Below, in pieces: positions 8,174 through 16,388 of a stretch of 64,000 bases of DNA. The position numbers were made by a program, and so were the translations under genes. Below the pieces are notes generated by a model. It did not search any database and was not told the origin of the DNA. It saw only the letters and a program-made list of their open reading frames with translations. Every line of letters starts with the position of its first letter. Within the stretch, counting starts at the first letter, position 1. Origin of the DNA: Cohnella herbarum (GTDB lineage: Bacteria > Bacillota > Bacilli > Paenibacillales > Paenibacillaceae); NCBI RefSeq assembly GCF_012849095.1, contig NZ_CP051680.1, positions 6,940,001 through 7,004,000 on the forward strand, given 5' to 3'.

Positions 8174-9878
8174 ACGGATCATGGTCATCGTGGTGGTCGG
8201 CTTGCTAGCCGGGATTGTGGCGATGGCCGCGGATAAGTTCAAAGGCAACGGCAAGCAAGAAGTTTCCGGATATGCATTCGACGGCCATATGTCGCAAGAA
8301 ACGCTGAATCGTTACTTGTCCCGTTCCGTGAAGATTCTGAACTTGGCCTTCTTTAACGAGGATCCGGACAAGAAACGGGAGTGGCTGCGCTTTATCGCGA
8401 ATACGGGAGCCAAGCATATCGGACGGGCCGCGATAATCTGGACGGATTTTGAAGCCGACGAGTCGATGTTCACCGGAGCCGGGCAGATGGCCCAAGCCGT
8501 CCATGATCAGGATCCGGAAATCATCCTGCAGGCGGCCATCTTCGAGACGACGGCTCAATCGGTAAATCATATCCAGATTCCGGCCTGGGTGTTCGAAGAG
8601 TTCGGGCTGCAGCCGGAAGCCCGGAACTTCAGTTACGAGGCGATGCTGTATCCCGACGGAAGATATCTGGATAACTGGGGAGCGGGAAAATCGGTTCCGG
8701 ACATTACTCAGCAGGAGACGCAACTCTTTTTCTTCTACCGGGCCAAGAGATTCGTCGATCTCGGCTATGAATCGATTCATATGGGACAAGTGAGGCTGAT
8801 GGGGGAAAAAGACACCGGCTATGTCGAATGGAATCGGCTGCTGAAGCGAATTCGAGCCTATGCCGCGGAGCACGGCCGGCGCCATAACGTTCTGCTCGAC
8901 GCACATTTGAACGAAGCGTACGACGACGAGGGCTCGACTTCTTCGAATACGTCGGACAGGAAGCTGACTTTCGATTTTGTCGGTTATCCGGCACGCAACA
9001 AACCTCTCCCCCGGTTTCCCGGGGAAACGAAATTGGAGCTCGATTTTCTTGATTCCTTTTATCGTAAAACGATCGGAGGCCTGAATCCCCAAGGCTGGGT
9101 TTCCTCCCATACGCCTTATTTGATCGAATTGGATAATTACGGAGGAAACAACGGCAATCCGGGCAAGAGCGAGCCCTTCTGGCCTTGGGGGTATGACGAG
9201 ATCGCCTGGTTCGCCCATCAGAGCGACGACTATCGCCGTTCTTGGCTGACTTATGCCCACGACTGGATTCAGACGAACGATCCGAACGGCCATCTTCAAA
9301 TGGCAGCCTACAATACGCTTGGCAACGCGCCCGTCGGCTCCAACGATTACTACAACGCCATCCAACCGAGCGAGGCGTACCCGTCGTCATTCGGCGACGA
9401 GGAAACGATCAAGACCATCTGGGGACAATCCAAGGAATCCGGTACGATCGAGGACGAGCTGAAGGATCTGACCCGAACGTACCGACTGAGTAGTCGCATG
9501 ATCTATGATCCACGTCCTTCCTCTGCGTTCGGCGGAGACGAGAAGAGGCTCACGAACGAATCCGGTAAGAGCGAGTACGTGATCTACAAAGCTCCTTTTG
9601 CCTCTGGAAAGGGCGTATTGTCAGGCTTTAAGGTCGAAGTTTGGCTGACGGTAAACGATCCTTCCGTCGATCTGCAATTTTACGTTTCGGCGGACGACGA
9701 CATTTATGAGATCTACACTCCGGACAGAAAAGCCGCTGAGAGCGCGGACAATAAAACGATCTATACCGGCGGCTATTTTCCGAAGGGGACCAAGTATTTA
9801 AAAATCCGATTTTCGGATAATCCCGGGGCTGCGCAAATCGGCAAGGTTTCGCTGAAATATGAAAGTATCGATGAATAG
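8166..9878 (+). CDS. Exported 570-aa paralogue of the 885-aa protein, unrecognised family
   Basis: The protein starts at GTG 8166, five bases after AGGAGGT and inside the end of the previous gene. A hydrophobic N-terminus (residues 3-22) is a signal peptide or membrane anchor. Residues about 32-430 match the barrel-like domain of the 885-aa protein block by block: TLNRYLSRS, FETTAQ, AWVFEEFGLQP, RAKRF-DLGYESIH, FYRKTIGGLNPQGWV and WPWGYDEIAWFAHQ. The inserted module is replaced by a short Ser/Thr linker (GSTSSNTSD) at about residue 255. One discoidin-like module remains at the C-terminus (about 435-565), and the CBM11-like domain is absent. Two copies in one operon suggest division of labour on one polymer. 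The function is not known. Confidence 0.75.
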   Translation: MRKRIMVIVVVGLLAGIVAMAADKFKGNGKQEVSGYAFDGHMSQETLNRYLSRSVKILNLAFFNEDPDKKREWLRFIANTGAKHIGRAAIIWTDFEADESMFTGAGQMAQAVHDQDPEIILQAAIFETTAQSVNHIQIPAWVFEEFGLQPEARNFSYEAMLYPDGRYLDNWGAGKSVPDITQQETQLFFFYRAKRFVDLGYESIHMGQVRLMGEKDTGYVEWNRLLKRIRAYAAEHGRRHNVLLDAHLNEAYDDEGSTSSNTSDRKLTFDFVGYPARNKPLPRFPGETKLELDFLDSFYRKTIGGLNPQGWVSSHTPYLIELDNYGGNNGNPGKSEPFWPWGYDEIAWFAHQSDDYRRSWLTYAHDWIQTNDPNGHLQMAAYNTLGNAPVGSNDYYNAIQPSEAYPSSFGDEETIKTIWGQSKESGTIEDELKDLTRTYRLSSRMIYDPRPSSAFGGDEKRLTNESGKSEYVIYKAPFASGKGVLSGFKVEVWLTVNDPSVDLQFYVSADDDIYEIYTPDRKAAESADNKTIYTGGYFPKGTKYLKIRFSDNPGAAQIGKVSLKYESIDE

Positions 9879-9905
9879 CAACTATGAAAAGGATGAATCA
9901 CTTCG

Positions 9906-12900
9906 ATGAGGAACACCATCGTATTTTATGATCCGGCTTTCCCTTACGACGGACAACGTCCGAGCAACGAGGCAATAAACGAGCTACAGAGCAAATACAA
10001 CGTAATCGACGCCGACGGTTTGGCGGATGCTCTCCTAGCGGCGGATGTATTGATTCAGCTTCACGGGCCTTATTTTCCTAAACCGGCATGGGATTCCCTC
10101 GTTCGATTTCTCAAACAGGGCAAAGGGCTCGTTCATATCGGGGGGGCTCCGTTTCGAATCCCCGTCTATCGTCACCAAGGAGAATGGGTGGCGGAGGGGG
10201 CTCAAACGGCTTACCATCGGCAGCTTCGCATTCACGAGGTTCTGAATACGGACGCGGATCGGATCGAATCGTTGGAGGCTAATCCGGATATACCGTTGGC
10301 TGCGGGTTGTGAGTTGTTGCTCGCGATCGAGCCGATCTGCTCGTTCACGCTCCATATAACCCGGACGGAAGACCGTCCCGGCGAGTTGGGGTCGAGCGGT
10401 CCGATGGATGCCCACATCTATCCTTTGTTGTACGGCGTTTCGGGAGAAGGGAGGAAACTGTCCGCTCCGATTACGTTGATCGAGAATACGAAAGGGGAAT
10501 TCGCGGGCGGGCGGTGGTTGTTCGTCAATCAGCGAATCGGACCGGCTTTCTGGGACGAAGGCGGAATGTCGGCGCTTCGCGAATGGGGAGCGTATTGCGC
10601 GGAAGGCGTTACCGAAATGTGGTTAAAGCCGAATTATGCCTGTTACGAGCCTGGAGAGCAGCCTGTCTTGAGCTTGCATATGCAAGAGTTGGGGCCTGTT
10701 AAGCTTGATCGTGCCGCGAAAGATTGGCATCTTTCTATTGCCCTGTACGAAGAGGGAAGCGACGAGGCGCTTTGGGCAGACAAAGTAAGCTTGCAATCTT
10801 CCCGGGAGCTTAGGATCGAGAGGCTACCCGTTCCCGTTTCGGTCGCTCCGGGTTTCTATCGCGTCGTGTGCGAAGCCAAGTCCGATCACGGCGAGAGGCG
10901 CGTGCTGAAGCAAGGGTTTTGGGGACGCGACAACCGACTGTTGAGCGAAGGTGAGAGATTGACGGTTAATCGCGATTACTTCGTCAAAGCGGGCAAACCG
11001 ATGCCGATCGTCGGGATGACGTACATGACTTCCGACGTTGCGCGCAAGTTTCTGTTCCTGCCGAACGCCGGACTCTGGGATGCGGATATGGCGCATATGA
11101 GACGGGCCGGCATCAATCTTATTCGTACCGGAATATGGACGGCTTGGCGCCAGGTTATGTTCGTAGACGGCCATCCTTACGAGGAAGTACTTCGATCAGT
11201 CGACGCGTTTATTATGACGGCCAAGAAACACGGTTTGGAGGTCGTATTCACGTTCTTCTCCTTCACTCCGGAAATGTGGGAGGGTGTAAACCCGTATCTC
11301 GATCCGCGCAGCGTTGCCGCCCAGAAGCGGTTGATCTCCGCGATCGTTTCCCGTCATACCGGTTCGACTAACGTGCACTGGGATCTGATCAACGAACCGA
11401 CGATGTTCGATCCGAAGCGCTTGTTTTCCGGGCCTCGTACGGTTGGGGACGCTTACGAACAAGCGGCTTTCGCGGAATGGCTGCAAGCCCGCCATGGTAC
11501 TATTCAGGAATTGCAAAAGCGCTGGGATATGACCCCCGACGAACTTCCCGGTTTCTCGGCAGTATCGTTGCCGCAGCCCGAAGAGATCAGCTTCGATATT
11601 ATGGATAACGGATCGCCGAAGAGGAACGGGATTTGGTTGGATTATAGCTTGTTCACGATGGAGATGCACAACCGTTGGGCCAAGGAGTTAATCGCCACGA
11701 TCCGGTCGCATAACGGATCGCAGATGGTGACTGTCGGCCAGGACGAAGGGCTGGGCTCCCAGAGACCGTCGCCGTTCTTCTATGCGGAAGCGGTCGACTA
11801 TACGACGGTGCATTCGTGGTGGCTGATGGATCATCTGCTGTGGGATAGCCTGTTCTCCAAAACGGCGAACAAGCCGAATCTGGTTCAAGAGACGGGCATC
11901 ATGTACGTCGAAACGCCGAACGGGCGCGCGAAAAGGTCGGAGCTTGAGATCCGCAACATTCTGGAGAGAAAATACGCTTATGCTTTCGCGGCGGGCGGAG
12001 CCGGGGCGGTACAGTGGATATGGAACACGAATTATTACATGAACAACGTCAACGAATCCAATATCGGCGCTTTGCGCGCGGACGGCACGGAGAAGCCCGA
12101 AGCGGACGTATCTTATCGTTACGGCCTCTTTATGGGGGAGATCGGACATTTGTTTAAGGACAGGGAGCTTGAAGACGTCGTCGTCGTATTCCCTTATTCG
12201 AACGATTTCTCGAACCGAAAGCTGGCCTTCGACGCGACGACGAAGCTGACGAGGGTTCTAGCCTACGAGATGAAAGTTCCGTTCCGCGCGATCGGGGAAT
12301 ATCATTTGGAGTCTCTGGAGCAAGCGAAACCCAAGCTAATCATCGTGCCTAGCCCGCACAATTTCAGCAGGCAAGCGCTGGATAAGATCGTTCTGCATGT
12401 GAAGGAGAACGGAGGGACCGTACTATTCACCGGTCCGATCGGGCTGGACGAATATTGGCGGCCGGAGTCCCGTTACGAGGAGGAGCTAGGGGAATACGAG
12501 CTCGGCAACGTCATGCGGGAAGAAGCTATAGAGGTCGAGAGTCTCGTATTGCCGGTTTCTTTCGGAGCTAACCGCATTTCCGAGGTAAATAAGGAATTGC
12601 CAGGAGCCGGCAGTGGGGCCGGAGCGGAGGCGCGCGGTCGTAAAACGGAACATGCCGCGGTGCGAAAGACGGACATTGGAAAAGGAACGTTCATCCGGTG
12701 TCCATTGCCGATCGAATTGAACGAAAGGTCGGAAGCGATCGCCGCGGTGTATCGGCATGCCTTATCGGTTGCTGGTTATCGATCTTCTATGGAGTGGATC
12801 CGAGGCGGAGACCTTCCTGGAGTGTTCGGCTCCAAAGTCGCTTTCGGCGAGGGGGCGGTGTACATGTTCGTGTCCGAATACGGTTATGACGCTTCGATCG

Positions 12901-13037
12901 CAATCAGAGATTCCAAGACGGGCAAAGGGTATTCGTTCGAATTGGAAAGCGAGCGGACGATGCTGTTCGCCGCGGACGCCGAAGGGCGACTCCTCTCGGT
13001 GCTTGGAGGAAACGAAGTTCAAGTACAGGTGTTTTAA
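9906..13037 (+). CDS. Clan GH-A type glycoside hydrolase, GH42-like, 1043 aa
   Basis: This is a large protein with no signal peptide. Residues 1-110 look like a glutamine-amidotransferase-type fold (VLIQLHGPYF, GKGLVHIGGAP). About 240-350 is a beta-sandwich-like region. About 355-700 is a TIM barrel: NLIRTGIWTAWRQ, EVVFTFFSF, then DLINEPT with the likely acid/base Glu497, and LVQETGIMYVET with the likely nucleophile Glu662. Residues 750-830 form another amidotransferase-like domain (PKLIIVPSPHNFS), as in the trimerisation domain of GH42 beta-galactosidases. The last part is a beta-sandwich. In GH-A enzymes these two glutamates perform retaining hydrolysis. It is the last gene of the operon and probably acts on imported oligosaccharide in the cytoplasm. 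The exact family and sugar are uncertain. Confidence 0.8.
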   Translation: MRNTIVFYDPAFPYDGQRPSNEAINELQSKYNVIDADGLADALLAADVLIQLHGPYFPKPAWDSLVRFLKQGKGLVHIGGAPFRIPVYRHQGEWVAEGAQTAYHRQLRIHEVLNTDADRIESLEANPDIPLAAGCELLLAIEPICSFTLHITRTEDRPGELGSSGPMDAHIYPLLYGVSGEGRKLSAPITLIENTKGEFAGGRWLFVNQRIGPAFWDEGGMSALREWGAYCAEGVTEMWLKPNYACYEPGEQPVLSLHMQELGPVKLDRAAKDWHLSIALYEEGSDEALWADKVSLQSSRELRIERLPVPVSVAPGFYRVVCEAKSDHGERRVLKQGFWGRDNRLLSEGERLTVNRDYFVKAGKPMPIVGMTYMTSDVARKFLFLPNAGLWDADMAHMRRAGINLIRTGIWTAWRQVMFVDGHPYEEVLRSVDAFIMTAKKHGLEVVFTFFSFTPEMWEGVNPYLDPRSVAAQKRLISAIVSRHTGSTNVHWDLINEPTMFDPKRLFSGPRTVGDAYEQAAFAEWLQARHGTIQELQKRWDMTPDELPGFSAVSLPQPEEISFDIMDNGSPKRNGIWLDYSLFTMEMHNRWAKELIATIRSHNGSQMVTVGQDEGLGSQRPSPFFYAEAVDYTTVHSWWLMDHLLWDSLFSKTANKPNLVQETGIMYVETPNGRAKRSELEIRNILERKYAYAFAAGGAGAVQWIWNTNYYMNNVNESNIGALRADGTEKPEADVSYRYGLFMGEIGHLFKDRELEDVVVVFPYSNDFSNRKLAFDATTKLTRVLAYEMKVPFRAIGEYHLESLEQAKPKLIIVPSPHNFSRQALDKIVLHVKENGGTVLFTGPIGLDEYWRPESRYEEELGEYELGNVMREEAIEVESLVLPVSFGANRISEVNKELPGAGSGAGAEARGRKTEHAAVRKTDIGKGTFIRCPLPIELNERSEAIAAVYRHALSVAGYRSSMEWIRGGDLPGVFGSKVAFGEGAVYMFVSEYGYDASIAIRDSKTGKGYSFELESERTMLFAADAEGRLLSVLGGNEVQVQVF

Positions 13038-13070
13038 GCGGAGCAGGTCGTGTGAAACGCCATTCAATGC

Positions 13071-13102
13071 GGTCCTTAGCGCGATGCTAGGGATCGTATT
13101 TT
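13071..13102 (+). terminator. Terminator of the 1373-13037 operon
   Basis: GGTCCTTAGC (13071-13080) and GCTAGGGATC (13086-13095) form a ten-pair stem with two G-U pairs and a five-base loop, followed by GTATTTTT. Confidence 0.65.
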
Positions 13103-13215
13103 TAGTTCAATCTCGTAATTGGAAATCTATTGAATCGACTAATTCCAGCACGGTGGCTAGCGTAGACAGATATTCTAACAGCTGCCACAGCCGCTATTTA
13201 GTCAAAAACGAATGT

Positions 13216-13365
13216 TTTAAAATTCTAACGGAACTACATGCCTCTATTTATGCTCAAAAGCCATCTTTTCACTGGAAAACACTTAAATAAGAGCGCTGAC
13301 TTCCGTTAGATTTTGAAAAGTACCTATTTGAGCAGAATAGCGACTGGTGCTTCCGTTAGATTTCA
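13216..13365. repeat. Degenerate intergenic repeat with about 50-bp period
   Basis: TTCCGTTAGATTT occurs at 13301-13313 and again at 13351-13363, and its reverse complement core TCTAACGGAA occurs at 13224-13233. Flanking words such as CTATTT, GAGCAGAATAGCG and AATAAGAGCGCTGA also recur in altered form. This lies in the 13038-13593 gap, which otherwise holds only the terminator at its start and AT-rich DNA before the DinB-like gene. The gap has no convincing gene. The element looks like a copy of a dispersed intergenic repeat family and has distant similarity to the 41035-41353 tandem array. Confidence 0.5.
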
Positions 13366-13593
13366 AATGTTAGATTTAAATGGAAGTAGTGTAGTGTAGC
13401 TAAAATACTAAACGATTCTTAATGCGATTGCCCTGGGGTCGCTTCTGTATTGAACCTTTCATTTTAAAATTCCCAGAATGTTATCTGCCGTCTATATAGA
13501 AAGAGTTTTTACAAGGAGACTAAAGGGTTGGAACCTTATCTTATAGAATTCATTTAGAGTACTGAATAATAATCGAGTAGAAGGTGATACTCA

Positions 13594-14043
13594 TTGAAAA
13601 CCATTCGGAAGATGTACGATCATCTAATTTGGGCGAATCGGCGCATTCTCGAAACGTTGCAAAATGCGGAGACCGACAATCAACGGACGATTGATCTATT
13701 TTGTCATATTCTTAACGCGGAACGAGTATGGGTAACTAGATTAAGGGGAATGGACAGTTCGCAACTGCCCATCTGGTCGGAAGGAGATCTCGCAATCTGT
13801 GCACAACTGATTAAACAAAATGAAGAAAACTTCACAACGTTTCTCGCCGATACAGAAGAAATGGACCTAGATAAAATCATATCTTACGCGAATAGTGCAG
13901 GTAAACAATTCGAGAGTTCTATGAGAGATATTTTAACCCATGTCGCGCTCCATGGTCAGTATCATCGAGGACAGATCAACTCGCGACTTCGAGCGGATGG
14001 AATAGAGCCGGTAAGCGTAGATTATATTATATTTGCAAGATAG
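13594..14043 (+). CDS. DinB-family four-helix metal-binding protein
   Basis: This is a 149-residue protein matching the DinB/YfiT-like fold, a four-helix bundle that holds a divalent metal with three histidines. The expected ligands are visible: His38 in CHILNAERVW, and His120 and His124 in HGQYHRGQI. Members are often thiol-dependent transferases or stress-linked proteins, but most lack a known reaction. The TTG at 13594 is chosen because AAGGTG lies seven bases upstream; an ATG at 13612 is the alternative. The gene stands alone between two terminators and is unrelated to the sugar operons. Confidence 0.85.
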   Translation: MKTIRKMYDHLIWANRRILETLQNAETDNQRTIDLFCHILNAERVWVTRLRGMDSSQLPIWSEGDLAICAQLIKQNEENFTTFLADTEEMDLDKIISYANSAGKQFESSMRDILTHVALHGQYHRGQINSRLRADGIEPVSVDYIIFAR

Positions 14044-14071
14044 TTGTATCCATAGCATAACGAGGATCTGC

Positions 14072-14120
14072 AACAGCCCGCGGAACGGAACACGATTCGT
14101 GTTCCGTTTTGCGGGCTGTT
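14072..14120. terminator. Strong bidirectional terminator between convergent genes
   Basis: AACAGCCCGC (14072-14081) pairs with GCGGGCTGTT (14111-14120) outside a second nested stem around ACACGATTCGTGT. A T-rich tail follows on the plus strand and an A-rich one is absent on the other side, so it mainly serves the DinB gene. It lies only 24 bases from the end of the minus-strand gene at 14145. Its CACGATTCGTG core recurs in the hairpin at 41482-41524. Confidence 0.75.
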
Positions 14121-14144
14121 TGTATTCAACGATCCGTGCCTTGC

Positions 14145-15149
14145 TTATTTATTCCGATCAGGCAATTGAATCGGCAAATCCAGCCAAGCGACGCCGATAT
14201 CGCGGTGGAAGTGGTCGAATCCGGAGCCTTCCACGCCATCGTAATAGAGGGCTAGTTTATTCCCTTGACGGAATACGCTAGGCGCGCCGATGACGGATTT
14301 AGACCAGTTGCACATACTGCCGTCGAATACGAGAGCTTTGTTGTCGACGTCCCAATTCTGAATATCCTTAGTCCAATAAACCCACACGGCATCGGTATAT
14401 TCTTTGATTTCGTTTATCCCGACGTGATTGGTGAACAGAAACCACGTTTCGGTTTCTTCCTCGTAGAACACCGTGCTGTTCTCGATCTGCTCCTCGAGGG
14501 GGAATAAGGGCTCGGGATCAATGGTCCATTCTCCGTCCAGATCCTTGGTGCGCGCAATGCCTAAGGTGCGCTTGGTAATGTTGTCGGAGTCCAGTACGGA
14601 TGCGCTGAAAAACTGCAAATATTCGTCTCCGTCCTTCACGATCGCACCCGAGCTTGCGGTTGTGCTGTAATACGTGTTTTCTTTCATTCTGAAAGGCACG
14701 ATATCCTGTTTAATCCACGGCCCGTAAGGGGAGTCGGACTTTGCCTTCATCGTGACGTAAGGGAAATCCGGGATGTCGTACGGATGCTCGCGACGATAAT
14801 CCGAGCCGATATAGAACATATGCCAGACTCCGTCTTCGAGGTAAGTTACGCCATATACGGCGCAGCTGGAATCGTCTTCTCCTTCTTCGCCCAGGTTAAG
14901 AATGACTCCTTTTTTATCCCAATGAATGAGATCCTTGCTCGTGGCCAAATAATTTCTCCAGCCCGTCTTGTCATCGGAGGCATCGTAGTGCATGAAATAA
15001 GTGCCTTCGCTCTCGAAGACGAGGGGTTCCCTGATTCCGTATCCATCAAGCTCCTCGCCGCCTCTTCTGAGTACGATTCCTTGATCTGCCGCGGGGATCG
15101 TAAACTTCGCTTCCGGTCTTCCGTCTAAATATTTGTTGCCCAAATTCAT
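14145..15149 (-). CDS. Five-bladed beta-propeller glycosidase-like protein (GH43/GH130-like)
   Basis: This is a protein of about 334 residues without a signal peptide. Propeller blade motifs recur: GYGIREPLVFESEGTYFMHY, YLATSKDLIHWD, GVTYLEDGVWHMFYIGSD, SGAIVKDGDEYLQFFSAS, STVFYEEETETWFLF and GAPSVFRQGNKLALYYDG. These fit clan GH-F or GH130-like enzymes that hydrolyse or phosphorolyse short oligosaccharides. The start is uncertain: the frame opens at TTG 15212, but the ATG at 15149 (MNLGNKY) has GGAAGG close upstream and begins where the recognisable fold begins. It is divergent from the GntR gene at 15539, so both may share the FadR-type operator near 15500. The substrate is unknown. Confidence 0.75.
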   Translation of the reverse strand: MNLGNKYLDGRPEAKFTIPAADQGIVLRRGGEELDGYGIREPLVFESEGTYFMHYDASDDKTGWRNYLATSKDLIHWDKKGVILNLGEEGEDDSSCAVYGVTYLEDGVWHMFYIGSDYRREHPYDIPDFPYVTMKAKSDSPYGPWIKQDIVPFRMKENTYYSTTASSGAIVKDGDEYLQFFSASVLDSDNITKRTLGIARTKDLDGEWTIDPEPLFPLEEQIENSTVFYEEETETWFLFTNHVGINEIKEYTDAVWVYWTKDIQNWDVDNKALVFDGSMCNWSKSVIGAPSVFRQGNKLALYYDGVEGSGFDHFHRDIGVAWLDLPIQLPDRNK

Positions 15150-15460
15150 CACGCCTTCCATTTTGTAATAGTTCATAGCTATATAGGCCCTGCGATTAAT
15201 TGCTTTTAACAATAAGCTGAGGGAGGTAACATTCCTTGATCTAACGCGGTATCGTCAGCTTTTTTCCGGGTCTTCCATCCGAATTCTTATAGCCCGATCG
15301 ATCCCTCCTTTGCTCGTTTTGTAGAGAGTCACGGAAAGCTTGCGACGTAATGGGTCTCATGATAAAGGTTACTTTCGAAACTTTCAAGACCTTAAATTTA
15401 TCGGAATTTCGGAGGCGAAATGCATTTATATATGTTGGGAAAGCTCAAATTATTTTTTTG

Positions 15461-15489
15461 TTGACAGCGATTTCATTAGCATCTACAAT
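15461..15489 (+). promoter_or_regulatory. Strong predicted promoter of the GntR-type regulator gene
   Basis: TTGACA (15461-15466), a spacer of 17 bases and TACAAT (15484-15489) make a near-consensus sigma-A promoter 50 bases before the gene start. The rest of the gap 15150-15460 shows no gene; a short open frame at 15340-15555 is not convincing. Confidence 0.75.
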
Positions 15490-15495
15490 TCAATT

Positions 15496-15512
15496 AATTG
15501 GTCTGACAACTT
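15496..15512. promoter_or_regulatory. FadR-type GntR operator at the gntR start region
   Basis: AATTGGTCTGACAACTT matches the TGGTCNGACNA pattern bound by FadR-subfamily GntR regulators. It sits at the expected transcription start of the promoter at 15461-15489, where binding would block initiation. This implies autoregulation. Confidence 0.65.
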
Positions 15513-15538
15513 ACTAGTTATCGTCTGGAGAGATGAGC

Positions 15539-16243
15539 ATGCTGAAGTCGCTTAAGAGACAAAAGCTGCACGAGTCCATAACGGATGAAGTGCTTAAATT
15601 TATAGAGCAGAAGGGCTACAGCCAAGGCGATCGATTGCCTACGGAACGTTTTTTCTGCGAGCAGTTCCAAATCAGCCGCCCTTCATTCCGAGAAGCGATG
15701 AAGAAATTAGAGAGCTTTGGCGTGATCGAGATCAAGCCGGGCAGCGGAATGTACTTACGCGCCGAGAAAACGATATTGGCGGAAATGGGTAACTTCACGC
15801 TTAAGGTTTCCATGGAAATGAAGGCAATCATAGAAATGATAGATTTGCGCGAGATGATGGAGAAGCATGCGATCGAGCAAATCGTCAGCCATGGACAATC
15901 CTTCTACCTGGACAAGCTGGAAGAGATCGTCGACGAATACGATCGGAAGAGGAACAAAGGCGAAATTCCTCGCCAAGAGGATTATATGTTTCACCTAACG
16001 TTATACGAGGGCTCCGAAAATCGGTTGATGCTTACGCTGTTCCAATCGATTAAAGATATGGATTCGTTGTGGGCGGACCGCGTCATCGACAGCTTGGACA
16101 TGCATGTCTTCGGCAGGGAAACCGAGCCGTTGCATAGGCTCATTTACGAGGCAATGAGAAGCGGCGATGCGAAGAAGGCCACGAAGCTGATGAGCAAACA
16201 CTTCGAGATTATGCGCGACGACCTGAAGAAGTTTGGGGGTTAG
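15539..16243 (+). CDS. GntR-family transcriptional regulator, FadR subfamily
   Basis: This is a 234-residue regulator. Residues about 5-70 form the GntR winged helix (GDRLPTERFFCEQFQISRPS, then EAMKKLESFGVIEIKPGSG). Residues 85-230 are the all-helical FCD ligand domain, with acidic and histidine residues in FHLTLYEGSENR and a late histidine-rich helix (LMSKHFEIM) that in this subfamily often bind a metal and an organic acid or sugar acid. ATG 15539 is preferred over ATG 15533 because GGAG stands eight bases before it. Near-identical operator sequences before this gene (15496) and before the importer (16265) point to control of both. Confidence 0.9.
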   Translation: MLKSLKRQKLHESITDEVLKFIEQKGYSQGDRLPTERFFCEQFQISRPSFREAMKKLESFGVIEIKPGSGMYLRAEKTILAEMGNFTLKVSMEMKAIIEMIDLREMMEKHAIEQIVSHGQSFYLDKLEEIVDEYDRKRNKGEIPRQEDYMFHLTLYEGSENRLMLTLFQSIKDMDSLWADRVIDSLDMHVFGRETEPLHRLIYEAMRSGDAKKATKLMSKHFEIMRDDLKKFGG

Positions 16244-16264
16244 CTCCTCCATCCACTTAACCAA

Positions 16265-16279
16265 AGTGGTCAGACAACT
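16265..16279. promoter_or_regulatory. Second FadR-type GntR operator before the importer operon
   Basis: AGTGGTCAGACAACT repeats the GGTC-n-GACAAC word found at 15496-15512. It lies 22 bases after the gntR stop and about 110 bases before the solute-binding-protein gene, so the regulator probably controls the importer too. Confidence 0.6.
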
Positions 16280-16318
16280 ATCCAAATTTAGAAAATAATC
16301 GCAGTTGTTGAATCTTTT

Positions 16319-16375
16319 AAGGAGGTGAGCGAAATACCCGTAATTGGTTTAACCGATAATAATCAAAACTTCTAA
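16319..16375 (+). other. Perfect Shine-Dalgarno sequence without a normal start codon; possible leader peptide
   Basis: AAGGAGGTGA (16319-16328) is fully complementary to the end of 16S rRNA, yet the best-spaced codon is ATA (16334). A GTG inside the motif (16325) would open a 16-codon frame ending at TAA 16373, just before the ribosome binding site of the next gene. It could be a leader peptide, a ribosome standby site or a decayed gene start. Confidence 0.3.
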
Positions 16376-16388
16376 TGGGGGCTACCGT

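Noticed and set aside
8205..9365. A 386-codon minus-strand open frame inside the 570-aa protein gene
   Set aside because: It is the antisense shadow of a gene with strong codon structure. Similar long antisense frames exist under several genes here because of codon bias.
12757..13290. Open frame of 177 codons overlapping the end of the 1043-aa hydrolase gene
   Set aside because: It lies out of frame over real coding sequence, then runs through the terminator and the intergenic repeat. No start signal or domain is visible.
15340..15555. A 71-codon plus-strand frame before the GntR gene
   Set aside because: It crosses the strong promoter and operator and ends inside the gntR start, with no ribosome binding site and an atypical composition.
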